NCBI RefSeq assembly: GCF_013466985.1
Contig: NZ_CP059164.1
Location: 877,001 to 941,000, forward strand
Reading direction: 5' to 3'
DNA: 64,000 bases
Source of the DNA: Nocardioides ungokensis
GTDB lineage: Bacteria > Actinomycetota > Actinomycetes > Propionibacteriales > Nocardioidaceae
A model generated the notes under the pieces. That model was not told where the DNA came from. It did no database searches and was given only the letters and a program-made list of their open reading frames with translations. A program made the translations under genes and the position numbers. Position 1 is the stretch's first letter. Every line of letters begins with the position of its first letter. Positions 1 to 8,708 of the stretch are shown here, piece after piece.

Positions 1-1405
1 GCATCAGCCCGAGGTAGGCGGCGGCGATGATGCAGACCGGCCACCCCCAACGCCCCAGACGGAACCTGCCCTCAGGTACCCACCCGCGAGACCGGGCGAC
101 CATCGCGCCGATCACCGTCAGCAGGAACGACAGGTAGATGCCGCTCACGCCGAAGGACACCAGGGAGACCAGGGCGTTGATGTTGGCCGGGTAGGTGATG
201 AACCCGATCTCGACGTTCTTGGAGGGTGAGTAGAACACCAGGAGCACGAACAGCATGGTGACCACGGCGCCGGCCAGCAGCGCGTTGGTGGGCGTCTTGA
301 ACCGCGGGTTCACCCGCGAGACCCACCCGGAGCCGGGGAGGGCGCCGTCGCGCGCGAAGGAGAACGCGAGCCGGCTTCCAGCGCCCTGCACGGAGGTGCC
401 GCACGAGAAGAACGCGAAGATGATCAGCAGCAGCAGGAAGTCCTGCAGCCCGCTCGGCAGCTCGCCGAGGATGAACGGCACGCCGCCGCCGTCCACCGTC
501 TTGCCCACCGGGTCGCTGCCGGACGGCATGGCCAGCAGCAGCGCGGCGACGAGCACGAACGACGAGACGCCGCCCCAGATCAGGGCCTGGCGCATCGAGC
601 GCGGCACCTTCACACCGGCGTCCTTGGTCTCCTCCGAGATGTCCCCGGCCGACTCGAAGCCGTAGAAGATGTAGACGGGTGCCAGCACCGCGATCAGCGC
701 GGCACCGGTGAGCCAGTGGCCGCCGAAGTCGAGCCCGAGCGCGTTGGTCGCCTTGTTCTCCGCGCCCTGGGTCGAGAAGAGGAACCCGAGCCCGTGGTGG
801 AAACCGTCGATGGCCAGGATGATCGCGATGCCGAGCGTGCCGACGATCTCGACGTACACACCGAACTGCGCGACGCGCCCCATCACGCGGGCGCCGGTGA
901 TGTTGAGGACGGTCTGGATGACGACCAGGCCAGCGGTGATGACGAGGATCGTCAGGTGGTTGGTCGGGTCGAAGTTCCAGCCGAACCAGTTGTGCGACAG
1001 CGCGGTCGTGTAGCTGACCACGCCGGTATCGACGGCCGCGACCGTGATCAGCAGCGCCATGCCGTAGAACCAGCCGACGAACCAGCCGTACGACGGTCCC
1101 ACGGAGAACTTGCTGTACTGGTAGAGCGCGCCGGCCACGGGGTAGTGGCTCGCGAGCTCCCCGAAGACCAGTGCCACGAAGAGCATCCCGGCGACCGGGA
1201 TCCAGGTCAGCCAGACGTACGCCGGGCCGCCGGCCGCGACGCCGAGCGCGAACAGCGAGTAGATGCCCACCATCGGGGAGAGGTAGGTGAACGCGACCGA
1301 GAAGTTGGCGAACTGTCCCAGCACCCGGTTGAGCTGCGGGTGATACCCCAGGCTCTCGAGCCGGTCGTCGTCGTTGAGGCCCTCGGGGCGAGCGGGCTCG
1401 GACAT
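1..1405 (-). CDS. APC-family amino acid permease (3' end cut by window edge)
   Basis: Integral membrane amino acid/choline permease of the APC superfamily, expected to import amino acids or related amines. The reading frame is open from an ATG at 1405 to the window edge, so the C-terminus is missing. A strong Shine-Dalgarno (AGGAGGGTGAC) directly precedes the ATG. The translation has successive hydrophobic segments beginning with FANFSVAFTYLSPMVGIYS, then a GPAYVWLTW stretch and a YGFESAGDISEET motif, typical of the GabP/BAT-like branch of the family. Substrate cannot be assigned. The gene lies upstream of nothing visible; the toxin cassette downstream of its start is read on the same strand. 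Confidence 0.88.
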   Translation of the reverse strand, partial: MSEPARPEGLNDDDRLESLGYHPQLNRVLGQFANFSVAFTYLSPMVGIYSLFALGVAAGGPAYVWLTWIPVAGMLFVALVFGELASHYPVAGALYQYSKFSVGPSYGWFVGWFYGMALLITVAAVDTGVVSYTTALSHNWFGWNFDPTNHLTILVITAGLVVIQTVLNITGARVMGRVAQFGVYVEIVGTLGIAIILAIDGFHHGLGFLFSTQGAENKATNALGLDFGGHWLTGAALIAVLAPVYIFYGFESAGDISEETKDAGVKVPRSMRQALIWGGVSSFVLVAALLLAMPSGSDPVGKTVDGGGVPFILGELPSGLQDFLLLLIIFAFFSCGTSVQGAGSRLAFSFARDGALPGSGWVSRVNPRFKTPTNALLAGAVVTMLFVLLVFYSPSKNVEIGFITYPANINALVSLVSFGVSGIYLSFLLTVIGAMVARSRGWVPEGRFRLGRWGWPVCIIAAAYLGLM

Positions 1406-1644
1406 GTCACCCTCCTGGATGGTCGCACGTCCCCCGTGGTCGAGTTGCTGCGCGGAGCCGGCCAGGACTGGCGCCGTGTCACCGCGCGACCACCGCCCCG
1501 ATTTCGATGGATCGTGAGGCTCGTCCCTGAGCAACGCCGGCTGGCGCGCGACGTTGCTCGAGCACGCGTCTCGTCACCATTGTCGCGCCCGCACCATGCG
1601 TGTCCATCACAAACTTTGGTCACGCGGGAGCGGTCTTCTTCGGG

Positions 1645-1965
1645 TCAGCTCCGGTTGTCCCGCGCGAGCGTCGCCTCGACGCGGCGTGCGATCTCGGTGA
1701 GCCAGCCGCGGTAGCCGCCCTTATCGGGGTCCGGGACGTAGTTGCAGCCCTGCGCCACGAGGAACGCTCGTAAGTCCGACTCGGCATGGTGTTCGCCCAG
1801 AGCGCTCTCGATCTCGATCGGGAGATGGCTGGCAAGCTCGGCCGATTCCTCGATGAATCGGTCAAGTGCCGCCCATTCGTCATCGAACTCGATGGGCCAG
1901 TCCTGGTGAAGGTAAGCGCCGAGGAACTGGCACAGTGCTGGAGTCTTCTCGGGTGTCGGCGGCAT
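1645..1965 (-). CDS. CdiI-type immunity protein, second copy
   Basis: Predicted cytoplasmic immunity protein that would neutralise an RNase-type contact-dependent toxin. About 106 aa from an ATG at 1965, one base after the stop of the preceding immunity gene (TGACATG), so translation is probably coupled. A longer in-frame start at 2073 would overlap that gene and is less likely. The sequence has the family pattern: AYLHQDW near the N-terminus, a helical middle, then QGCNYVPDP and GGYRGWLTEIARRV at the C-terminus. It is clearly paralogous to the copy upstream but strongly diverged. It could protect against a different toxin variant. Confidence 0.8.
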   Translation of the reverse strand: MPPTPEKTPALCQFLGAYLHQDWPIEFDDEWAALDRFIEESAELASHLPIEIESALGEHHAESDLRAFLVAQGCNYVPDPDKGGYRGWLTEIARRVEATLARDNRS

Positions 1966-1966
1966 G

Positions 1967-2296
1967 TCAGACCGGGCGCGCTCCACCAACCGCAGACGAG
2001 ACTCGACGAGCGATCTCAGCGAGCCATCCCCTATATCCGCCGTCGTTTGGCTGCGGTTGGTAGCAGCAGCCAAGGGAGATCACATAACCCGCCGTTGCCT
2101 CCTCCGTCGGGAACTCGGCCAAAACCGCCGCGATCTCGTCGGGCAACAGGACGGACTCGGCTGGGTCGTCGGCCACGAACGCGTCGATCGTCTCCCATAC
2201 ACCGCCGTAGACGTCCTGGAAGTCCTCGTGGAAGTAGGCGGCCATCAACTGGCGCAACAACTCGGCTTCCAAGGTTCTCTCCTCTCTACTACTCAT
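1967..2296 (-). CDS. CdiI-type immunity protein, first copy
   Basis: Probable cognate immunity protein for the toxin encoded immediately upstream. About 109 aa. The ATG at 2296 overlaps the toxin stop codon (ATGA), so I prefer it over the longer open frame reaching 2407. Motifs of the CdiI_2 group are visible: AAYFHEDF, LPDEIAAVL, LGCCYQPQP and GGYRGWLAEIARRV. Members of this family are known as partners of CDI toxins, including RNase A-like ones. Position directly after the toxin with a 4-base overlap is the classical arrangement for a toxin/immunity pair. Confidence 0.85.
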   Translation of the reverse strand: MSSREERTLEAELLRQLMAAYFHEDFQDVYGGVWETIDAFVADDPAESVLLPDEIAAVLAEFPTEEATAGYVISLGCCYQPQPNDGGYRGWLAEIARRVSSAVGGARPV

Positions 2297-3696
2297 GGCG
2301 TGGGAAACGCAGTGAGGATTCGGTACCCCTCCGGCATGGATGCGTCGCGAACAAGAACGACGCGAAACGAACTGCTGTCGACGATAGTGCCGCTCCGGAA
2401 GGCACACCGTCCGACCACTTGAGATGCAGTCGTGTCGAGCTCAAGGGGTCTCCTCCCGTCTGCCAGCCATTGAGACACTTCCGCGTCTCGGGAGGCAAGC
2501 AGACGTGACATCTCGGATTCTGCGACTTCTTGGCTGGTGAAGGTGGAGGACTTGCTCAGCCCTGGCTGATCTCGGAGACGCTGCAAGAGTTCCTCATTCG
2601 TCTTGCCCACATGCTTCTTCAGGGTGTGGCTGCCCGAGTGCTCGTGCTTCACCAACCACCCCGGCTCCCGCTCCCACCACAGCTTCAGCGTCCCGGCCTC
2701 ACCCCGCGCCAAGGACCGCGCGACGGTGGCGTCGTGGAACTTGGTCAGGGTGATCCGGACAGTTTGAAGAGCTTCGCGCGCGGCGCGGACGGACGCGGCG
2801 ACACCGGCGGCGAGGGCGCGGAGGGCCTCGAGGATGGCGGCGAAGCGCGGGGACTCGGCGGCCACGCGGGCGACGACGGCGGAGAGACCGGCGGCGGTGC
2901 CGGCGCCTCCGGTGATCGCGCCGAGGGCGACACTGATGACCACGCCCTCTACGACCTGCTCGAGGAGCCATTCGGCGAGGTGGAGGATCTCGGCGCGCTT
3001 GGCCTCCACGGCATCGGCGTAGGAGTCGCAGGCGGCGGCGAGCGAGGCGAACTGGTCGGCGAGGCCGGCGATCGAGGTGCGCAGCTCGTGGGTGGCGTCG
3101 ATGGCGAGGGGGATCTCGGGGGAGCGCTCGCGCCAAAAGGCCCGGATCGCCGAGTCGCAACACGGGACGAGGCCGTCGAGGCCGGTCGCCGCGGCACGCC
3201 ACGCGCCCGCGGCGTCGCGGAGACGGTCGACGTCGGCGCCGGGCCACACGAACCCCTCGATGTGGTCGAGGATCCAGCGCACCTGGTCGGGCAGCAGCGG
3301 GGTGTCGGCGCCGAGCGAGGTCGGTGGAGTCGTCGGGAGGACGGAGACGTACGCACTGTGGTCGCCCATCTCGGGCAGGTCGCCGCCCTCGTAGACGGTG
3401 GCGCCGACCGCGATCGACCTGACGTTGGCGCGGGTGTGGTTGGCCAGCGAGGTGGTGGTGAGGCGCCCGAGACCGGAGCAGGAGTCCACCAGGTCGGCCA
3501 GCGAGGAGAGTGCCTCGCGCGCCCCGTCGTCGTACGCCGCGGCGAACTCCTGCGAGGTGCTGTCGTCGCCCGCCATCCCGGCGTACGACGACAGCCGCCC
3601 CGCCAGCCGGGTGAAGCAGAGTGCGGACAGCTGGTTGGCGTCGACGAAGGCCCCCGCGGCGGTCTGGTAGCCACAGCCGAGCACCTCGAGCCTCAC
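2293..3696 (-). CDS. Polymorphic toxin with C-terminal RNase A-like domain
   Basis: Predicted secreted antibacterial effector of about 467 aa. The GTG start at 3696 overlaps the stop of the WXG-type gene (GTGA). Residues 1 to about 240 are helical and carry a GMAGDDSTSQEF...AYDDGA region seen in ESX-type substrates. Residues about 245-310 are hydrophobic, Gly/Ala-rich and may contact or cross a membrane. The last ~118 residues match the bacterial CdiA-CT RNase A-like domain: HEHSGSHTLKKHVGKT, STFTSQEVAE, QWL, VVGR and YRILTAFP, with candidate catalytic His in the first motif. RNase activity is inferred from the family. Downstream immunity genes support the toxin role; no type VII core genes lie in the window. 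Confidence 0.85.
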   Translation of the reverse strand: MRLEVLGCGYQTAAGAFVDANQLSALCFTRLAGRLSSYAGMAGDDSTSQEFAAAYDDGAREALSSLADLVDSCSGLGRLTTTSLANHTRANVRSIAVGATVYEGGDLPEMGDHSAYVSVLPTTPPTSLGADTPLLPDQVRWILDHIEGFVWPGADVDRLRDAAGAWRAAATGLDGLVPCCDSAIRAFWRERSPEIPLAIDATHELRTSIAGLADQFASLAAACDSYADAVEAKRAEILHLAEWLLEQVVEGVVISVALGAITGGAGTAAGLSAVVARVAAESPRFAAILEALRALAAGVAASVRAAREALQTVRITLTKFHDATVARSLARGEAGTLKLWWEREPGWLVKHEHSGSHTLKKHVGKTNEELLQRLRDQPGLSKSSTFTSQEVAESEMSRLLASRDAEVSQWLADGRRPLELDTTASQVVGRCAFRSGTIVDSSSFRVVLVRDASMPEGYRILTAFPTP

Positions 3697-4001
3697 CGGA
3701 CCTGGCTCCACATCCGCGCGTTGGCCTCGGCCGCGGTCGCGTAGTTGTCGCGGGCGACGTCGGCAGCGAGCCGCATCAGGCCGAGCGCCTCCTGCATCTC
3801 GCGGAAGCCCGCCGCCCAGGTCCGGTGGGCCACCCGGTGGGCCTCCGCCGCCTCCCCGGACCACGTGTCGTGCAGGGCGCCGACGGAACGGTCGAGCTCG
3901 TCGAGCAGTTCGCCGAGCTCGTCCCCGCAGCGCGTCAGCCGACCGACCAACCGCAGCAGCCCGTCGACGTCCGCGACGAACGCCGACACGCCAGCGCTCA
4001 T
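3693..4001 (-). CDS. WXG100-like small helical protein 2
   Basis: About 102 aa, all predicted helix, with a central TWSGEAAEAH turn that fits the WXG100 (ESAT-6-like) signature. The ATG at 4001 overlaps the stop of the preceding WXG gene (ATGA), and its own stop overlaps the toxin start. Such small partners are known to pair with each other or with the N-terminal domain of type VII substrates to form the secretion signal; here it most likely escorts the toxin. The assignment rests on length, helix content and operon position, since WXG proteins have little sequence conservation. Confidence 0.75.
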   Translation of the reverse strand: MSAGVSAFVADVDGLLRLVGRLTRCGDELGELLDELDRSVGALHDTWSGEAAEAHRVAHRTWAAGFREMQEALGLMRLAADVARDNYATAAEANARMWSQVR

Positions 4002-4321
4002 CGGGCGGGGCCCGCGGCCACGTCCTGCGCGATGCTGCCCATCCGGGCCTGGGTGCCCGCGTCCTGCTGCATCAGGCCCAGGCGGACCTCCTCGACCAGC
4101 CGCCGCAGAGCGAGCAGGCCGTCGAGCACCTCCTGAGAGCCGCGGCACCAGCCCGCCCAGCCCTCGCCGAATGCCTCGGCCGCCAGCCCGGACCAGTCGC
4201 CGTCGAGCAGGCCGTCCACGTGGCGGCCGGCTTGACGTCGCGTGGTGTGCAGCCGGTCCGCCGCCCGGTCGAGCTCGGCCAGAGCGGCGCGGAACGCGGG
4301 GTTGTCGACGGTGATCGTCAT
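3998..4321 (-). CDS. WXG100-like small helical protein 1 (first gene of toxin cassette)
   Basis: About 107 aa, helical hairpin with DWSGLAAEAF and GWAGW at the turn, matching the WXG100 pattern. The ATG at 4321 has a GGGAGA ribosome site eight bases upstream, the only independent ribosome site in the cassette; every later gene starts inside or next to the previous stop. It therefore likely opens the toxin operon. A role as type VII chaperone or partner for the toxin and for the second WXG protein is inferred from context. Confidence 0.75.
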   Translation of the reverse strand: MTITVDNPAFRAALAELDRAADRLHTTRRQAGRHVDGLLDGDWSGLAAEAFGEGWAGWCRGSQEVLDGLLALRRLVEEVRLGLMQQDAGTQARMGSIAQDVAAGPAR

Positions 4322-4423
4322 GGAGTCTCCCGAGTGAGGCTTACGTCGTCACCGGCAAGACTTCCCGCGATCCGGGCGCGGCGGGAGAGCGCGGGACGGA
4401 TCTGTGGACAACCCCGGCGTGGG

Positions 4424-4891
4424 TCAGCTCGACGGGCAGGAGGCCTGCGACGCCAGCGCCTGGACGGAGTCGCTCACGTTTCCTGCGGCCTTGCCGAGCG
4501 CCTCGAGCGTCTTCATGGCGCCCTGGCCGTTGCCGACGGACTTCAGCTCGTCACCGAAGGCGGTCAGCGCCTTCTGGACGTCGTCGACAGGCCCGGCGAA
4601 CTCGGCCTGTGCCTGTGTCTTGACGTCCTTGAGGTCGTTGCCGACGGCCGTGAGCGAGGCCTGGAACTGCTGGACGGTGGTGTCGTCCGTCATCGCCTTC
4701 GTATCCGTCGCGAGCTGATCGATGGCCGTGCAGACCGCCGACCCGCCTCCCGTGGTGGAAGACGACGGAGTCGGACTGGTCGACGACGAGCTCGTGCTGT
4801 TGTCGTCCGAGCCGCACCCGGCGACGAGTACGGCGACGGCCAGGGCGTTGATGCCCAGGGCGATCGCGAGGGAGAGCAGGCGGTTGGGCAC
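4424..4891 (-). CDS. Small secreted lipoprotein
   Basis: About 155 aa. I place the start at GTG 4891 because GGAGG lies six bases upstream. The upstream extension to 4954 lacks a ribosome site. A signal peptide ends in a lipobox (AVLVAGC), followed by a Ser/Thr/Gly-rich linker and a helical domain with regularly spaced Ala, Leu and Lys (FQASLTAVGNDLKDVKT, AMKTLEALGKAAGN). Two Cys (C after GGGSAV and the one near the C-terminus) could form a disulfide. No catalytic motif is visible, so the function is unknown beyond cell-surface anchoring. Confidence 0.75.
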   Translation of the reverse strand: MPNRLLSLAIALGINALAVAVLVAGCGSDDNSTSSSSTSPTPSSSTTGGGSAVCTAIDQLATDTKAMTDDTTVQQFQASLTAVGNDLKDVKTQAQAEFAGPVDDVQKALTAFGDELKSVGNGQGAMKTLEALGKAAGNVSDSVQALASQASCPSS

Positions 4892-5031
4892 GTCGTACCT
4901 CCGGGGTGGTCGGTCCCCTCCACCATCGGTTCGTCCCGGCCCCCGCCGCCTCACCCGCGATGGGTGAGCCGGGGCTGCTCGGCGTCGTCCACAGGTTCGA
5001 AACTGTGCTCGATTATCGTCCCTCTCTGTTC

Positions 5032-5043
5032 TAGAATGGGCTC
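5032..5043 (+). promoter_or_regulatory. Leaderless -10 promoter for the DUF222/HNH gene
   Basis: TAGAAT at 5032-5037 is followed by exactly six bases and then the ATG at 5044. This spacing puts the transcription start at or next to the A of the ATG, with no room for a ribosome site. Actinobacterial -10 boxes follow TANNNT and leaderless mRNAs are common in this phylum. Confidence 0.6.
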
Positions 5044-6288
5044 ATGGCCACGATCCCGCTGACGCACCCGCTGCTGGGATGTGCGCGGTCGGTGCTCGAC
5101 GCGGCGGAGGAGGCCAAGGGGCTCGATCCCACCTACCTGTCGTCGGGCGAGAAGCGTGCGGTGCTGGTGACGTTGAGCGGTGCGATCGAGCAGCTGCGCG
5201 CGGTGCAGCTGTCCGTCATGGCGAACGCCGACGACGTGGCCGTCGACACGGGCGCGCGGTCCGTGGCGGCGTGGCTGGAGCACGCGCTGCGAGCGGGGTA
5301 CGCCGAGTCGGCGCGGGCCCTGCGACTGGGTGAGGCGCTGGACCGTCGCTGGCACGTCCTCGCCACCGCCTTCGCCGACGGCAGGGTCAACGAGGCCCAG
5401 GCGGACGTCATCGCCCGGTGCCTCGACGAGCTGCCGGACCGCCTCGGTCCTGACCTGAAGGCGAAGGCCGAGGCGCACCTGGTCGAGCAGGCCGCGCACT
5501 TCGGCCCACGGGACCTGAAGCGGCTCGGCCGGCGGATCCTGGACGTGCTCGCGCCCGAGATCGCCGAGGAGGAGGAGCGCCGCAAGCTGGAGGCGGAGGA
5601 GCGCGCCGCCCGGCGAGCGACGTCCCTGACCATGCAGGCCAGGGGAGACGGTGCCACCGACATCAGGATCCGCGTGCCCGACCACGTCGCGGCTCGGGTG
5701 AAGGTCTACCTCGAGTCGTTGTCCGCGCCCCGGCGGGAGCACGGCGGCCACGGGAGTGATGACGAGGTGCCGCGGCTGCCGTATCCCCGCCGGCTCGGCG
5801 AGGCGTTCTGCGCCCTGGTCGAGAGGCTGCCGTCCAACGTGCTGCCCCAGCACGGCGGGACCGCCACGACCGTGATGGTCACCATCCCGTTCCAGCAGCT
5901 CCGAGACGGCCTCGGGGCCGCCGAGCTCGGCACCGGTGAGCGGATCACCGCCGAGGAGGCCCGCCGGCTGGCGTGCAACGCCGGCATCGTCCCGGTCGTC
6001 CTGGGTGGCGACTCGGAGGTCCTGGACCTCGGCCGCAGCAGGAGGCTCTTCAGTCCCGCGCAGCGCAAGGCGATGGTGATCCGCGACCGGCGCTGCCGCG
6101 CCGAGGGGTGTTCGATCCCGGCGGCGTGGTGCGAGGCCCACCACGAACGACCCTGGAGCAAGGGCGGCCGGACCGACCTGGAGGACGGCGTCCTGCTCTG
6201 CTCCTGGCACCACCACCGTGCCCACGACACCAGGTACGCCGGCAGCCGAATGACCAACGGCGACGTCAGGTTCACCAGGCGGCGGTGA
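5044..6288 (+). CDS. DUF222 / HNH endonuclease domain protein (13E12 repeat family)
   Basis: 414 aa. The N-terminal two thirds is the helical DUF222 region, with a charged stretch EEEERRKLEAEERAARRATS near residue 180. The C-terminus is an HNH nuclease module: RRLFSPAQRKAMVIRDRRC, a CSIPAAWCEAHH segment, GGRTDLEDGVLLCSWHHH, with Cys pairs for zinc and the conserved His residues. Proteins of this family are multicopy in actinobacteria and are often associated with mobile or repeat-derived DNA; their biological role is unclear. Here it is a single intact gene with its own leaderless promoter and no inteins or transposase nearby. Confidence 0.88.
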   Translation: MATIPLTHPLLGCARSVLDAAEEAKGLDPTYLSSGEKRAVLVTLSGAIEQLRAVQLSVMANADDVAVDTGARSVAAWLEHALRAGYAESARALRLGEALDRRWHVLATAFADGRVNEAQADVIARCLDELPDRLGPDLKAKAEAHLVEQAAHFGPRDLKRLGRRILDVLAPEIAEEEERRKLEAEERAARRATSLTMQARGDGATDIRIRVPDHVAARVKVYLESLSAPRREHGGHGSDDEVPRLPYPRRLGEAFCALVERLPSNVLPQHGGTATTVMVTIPFQQLRDGLGAAELGTGERITAEEARRLACNAGIVPVVLGGDSEVLDLGRSRRLFSPAQRKAMVIRDRRCRAEGCSIPAAWCEAHHERPWSKGGRTDLEDGVLLCSWHHHRAHDTRYAGSRMTNGDVRFTRRR

Positions 6289-6316
6289 GGGGAGCGGTCG
6301 CGGTGCCGGCCTGGCC

Positions 6317-6933
6317 TCAGGCACTCACCGCGACCCAGCGAGTCGGCGCCGGCGAACTTCGGGGCGCCCGGCTCGTAGTACTGGTCGAGCTCCTTGATCT
6401 CGAACCCGGCACCGGTGATCAGGTCGGTGATCGGCCGGGTCAGGTGGCAGCCGCCGAAGATGCGCTTGTTCAGCGGCTCCATCCGACGCTGCATGCGACG
6501 GACCTTCTCGTCGGGTGCGAGGCCGTGCTCGACGAAGTGCAGCGTGCCGCCCGGGCGCAGCACCCGTCGCAGCTCCTGCAGGGCGGCCACGAGGTCGGGG
6601 ATCGTGCACATCGTCCAGGTCGAGAGCGCGGCGTCGAAGGTGTCGTCGTCGAAGGGCAGCCGCTGGCCGTCGAGGCCGGCGCGGCGTACGGGCACGGTTG
6701 CCTTCGCCAGCCGCTGGGCCGCCAGCTTCCAGCCGACGTCGGACGGGTCGACGGCGGCCACGGAGACGACCTCGGCGGGGTAGTGGGGGAGGTTCAGGCC
6801 AGACCCGAACCCGATCTCGACGACCTCGCCGGCCAGGCCGGCAGGCGGCCCGCTCGCGGAACGGTGTGGCCGCCTCGAGGCCGCAGGCCTTGTCGAGGAT
6901 CCGGGGCACGATGTGCTCGGCGTAGAAGCCCAT
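6317..6933 (-). CDS. Class I SAM-dependent methyltransferase (frameshifted)
   Basis: UbiE/Coq5-like methyltransferase of about 206 aa. It starts at ATG 6933 (MGFYAEHIVPRIL) with a GGAAGGAGAAG ribosome site. The frame breaks near 6845; the SAM motif VEIGFGSGLNLPHYP then continues in the next frame with AAVDPSD, LPFDDDTFDAALSTWTMC and RRVLRPGGTLHFVEHG. A second shift near 6336 is needed to reach the natural stop at 6317 instead of running antisense through the HNH gene. Both breaks lie in G/C runs, so sequencing error is more likely than decay. The methyl acceptor is unknown. Confidence 0.8.
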
Positions 6934-7027
6934 CAGCTTCTCCTTCCTGGGATGGTGCCAACGGATGTTGACGCTCCCGACGCTAGGCACCGCCGGGGCC
7001 GGGCACATGAGGCATTCACCCCAGGGG

Positions 7028-8593
7028 TCAGGCCGGCTCGAAGCTGCCGACCAGGTGGTGCTGGATCGCGCACAACGTCGCCGCAGCGCGACTCGTGACG
7101 CCGAGCTTGGTGTAGATGTGCTCGACGTGGTTGGAGGCCGTCTTCGGCGTCACGTGCAGCAGACGTGCGATCTCCTTGTTGGTGTGCCCGCGCGCGATCA
7201 GCTGCAGCACCTCGACCTCGCGGACGGTCAGCCCCGCCGGGCGGGGATGGTGGATCGGAGCGCGGTGCCCGGCGGCGCGGAGCACGGCGCTGACCGCGTC
7301 CGCGTCGAGCCGCCCGGCGGCCACCTCGTCGAGGAGCAGCCTGCTTGCGACGTCCTCCGGACAGGCGCTACGGAACGGGCGCGGCTCGGTCATGGCGTGA
7401 TAGCTGTCCGCCGCCGCGAGCAGCCGGTCCCCGGGCGACAGCGAGCCGGCGGTGAGGCCCTGCGGGTAGCCCGAGCCGTCGAGCCGCTCGTGGTGCCGCG
7501 ACGCGATCACCCGCGCCTCGGCCAGCGCCGTCACGCGCGCCAGCATCCGGTTGGTCAGGTGGGGATGCAGGCGGACCCGCTCGCGCTCGGCCTCGGTCAG
7601 CGGCCCGGGCTTGTCCCACACCGCGTTGGAGACCCCGAGACGGCCCAGGTCGTGGACCAGCCCGGCCCGTCGTACCGTCGTGACCTCGGCCTCGCCCAGC
7701 CCCCAGACCCGGGCGGCCTCCGCGGCGAGCAGCGCGACGCCGCGCGAGTGGCCGGCCAGGTGCGGCGACTTGAGGTCGACCCCGTCGGCGATCGCCTCCA
7801 GGGCGGCGTCGAGCTCCGGCCCGTCCACACACCTGCGGGGCCACGGCTCGAGATCCAGTACGGCGTCCCACGCGGCCGCCTCGTCCAGCCCGTCGAGCAC
7901 CGTCTCGGCGTGGTCGCAGAAGGCGTCGACCACCCGGGGGTCGAACTGTCCGCCCCGGTGCCGGCGCACCACCTCGACCGCCCCCGTCGGTCCCCGGCGA
8001 CGACCGAAGATCTCGACTGCGCCCGCCACGGGCACCAGCCGGGTGGCGAGGCAGATGTCCTCTCCGCGCAGCCCACGTGGGAAGCCCTTGCCGTCCCACT
8101 GCTCGTAGGCCTGCCCGATGGCCACCTGCACGGCCGGCGCGAGGCCCAGCCGGCCGGCCATCTGCGCGCCGATGGTCGCGTGGGTCTCCAGGAAGTGGCC
8201 GAGCTGGCCGCGGGCGGTGACGGGGAGAGCGGCGATCCGGCGGACACGCTCGAGGCCGGTGCCGTGCGAGGAGAGGTGTCGCAGGACGGTCGCCACGACC
8301 TGCGCCGTGTCCATGTCGAGCAGCTCGAAGCCGGTGGCCTTGAAGTCGATGTCGTCGCCGAACCAGCTGGCCTGCTCCGCCGCGTCCGCGTGACAGTAGG
8401 CGCTGATCATCAGGCCGAGGTAGTACGTCGCCTCGCGCTGCGGCTGGTCCGCCCCGACCAGGTCGGCGAGCCGCAGGGCGATCGCGGTCTGCCGCAGGCA
8501 GTGGTCCATCGGCTGGCCGAGCCCCAGGTCGGCGGCGTACGACAGCGTCGCGACCAGCTCCGCGATCCGCACCCCGTCGTCGGGACGACCCAC
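7028..8593 (-). CDS. HD-GYP domain protein with C-terminal LuxR helix-turn-helix
   Basis: About 521 aa from GTG 8593; an open extension to 9040 runs antisense through the next gene and is rejected. Two HD-GYP-like halves are visible. The first is degenerate (AYEQWDGKGFPRGL, lacking the HD pair); the second keeps GLVHDLGRLGV and RHHERLDGSGYPQGL. The last ~60 residues are a LuxR-type DNA-binding domain (LTVREVEVLQLIARGHTNKEIA). HD-GYP proteins are metal-dependent phosphohydrolases, many acting on cyclic dinucleotides, so this may be a nucleotide-sensing transcription factor. That link is inference; no substrate is shown. Confidence 0.82.
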   Translation of the reverse strand: MGRPDDGVRIAELVATLSYAADLGLGQPMDHCLRQTAIALRLADLVGADQPQREATYYLGLMISAYCHADAAEQASWFGDDIDFKATGFELLDMDTAQVVATVLRHLSSHGTGLERVRRIAALPVTARGQLGHFLETHATIGAQMAGRLGLAPAVQVAIGQAYEQWDGKGFPRGLRGEDICLATRLVPVAGAVEIFGRRRGPTGAVEVVRRHRGGQFDPRVVDAFCDHAETVLDGLDEAAAWDAVLDLEPWPRRCVDGPELDAALEAIADGVDLKSPHLAGHSRGVALLAAEAARVWGLGEAEVTTVRRAGLVHDLGRLGVSNAVWDKPGPLTEAERERVRLHPHLTNRMLARVTALAEARVIASRHHERLDGSGYPQGLTAGSLSPGDRLLAAADSYHAMTEPRPFRSACPEDVASRLLLDEVAAGRLDADAVSAVLRAAGHRAPIHHPRPAGLTVREVEVLQLIARGHTNKEIARLLHVTPKTASNHVEHIYTKLGVTSRAAATLCAIQHHLVGSFEPA

Positions 8594-8708
8594 GTCATCG
8601 AGGGTAGACCCGGGGGCGCCACCGCCGGTGTGACGAAGACACCCGAGGTGCGCGAGGATCTCCGGGCAGAACGGTGCGCACGACGAGGTGCGACCGGGAA
8701 GGACACTG

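Noticed and set aside
716..1714. Long plus-strand open frame over the permease
   Set aside because: It is antisense to the clear permease frame; composition follows from the GC-rich complement and it has no domain or ribosome site.
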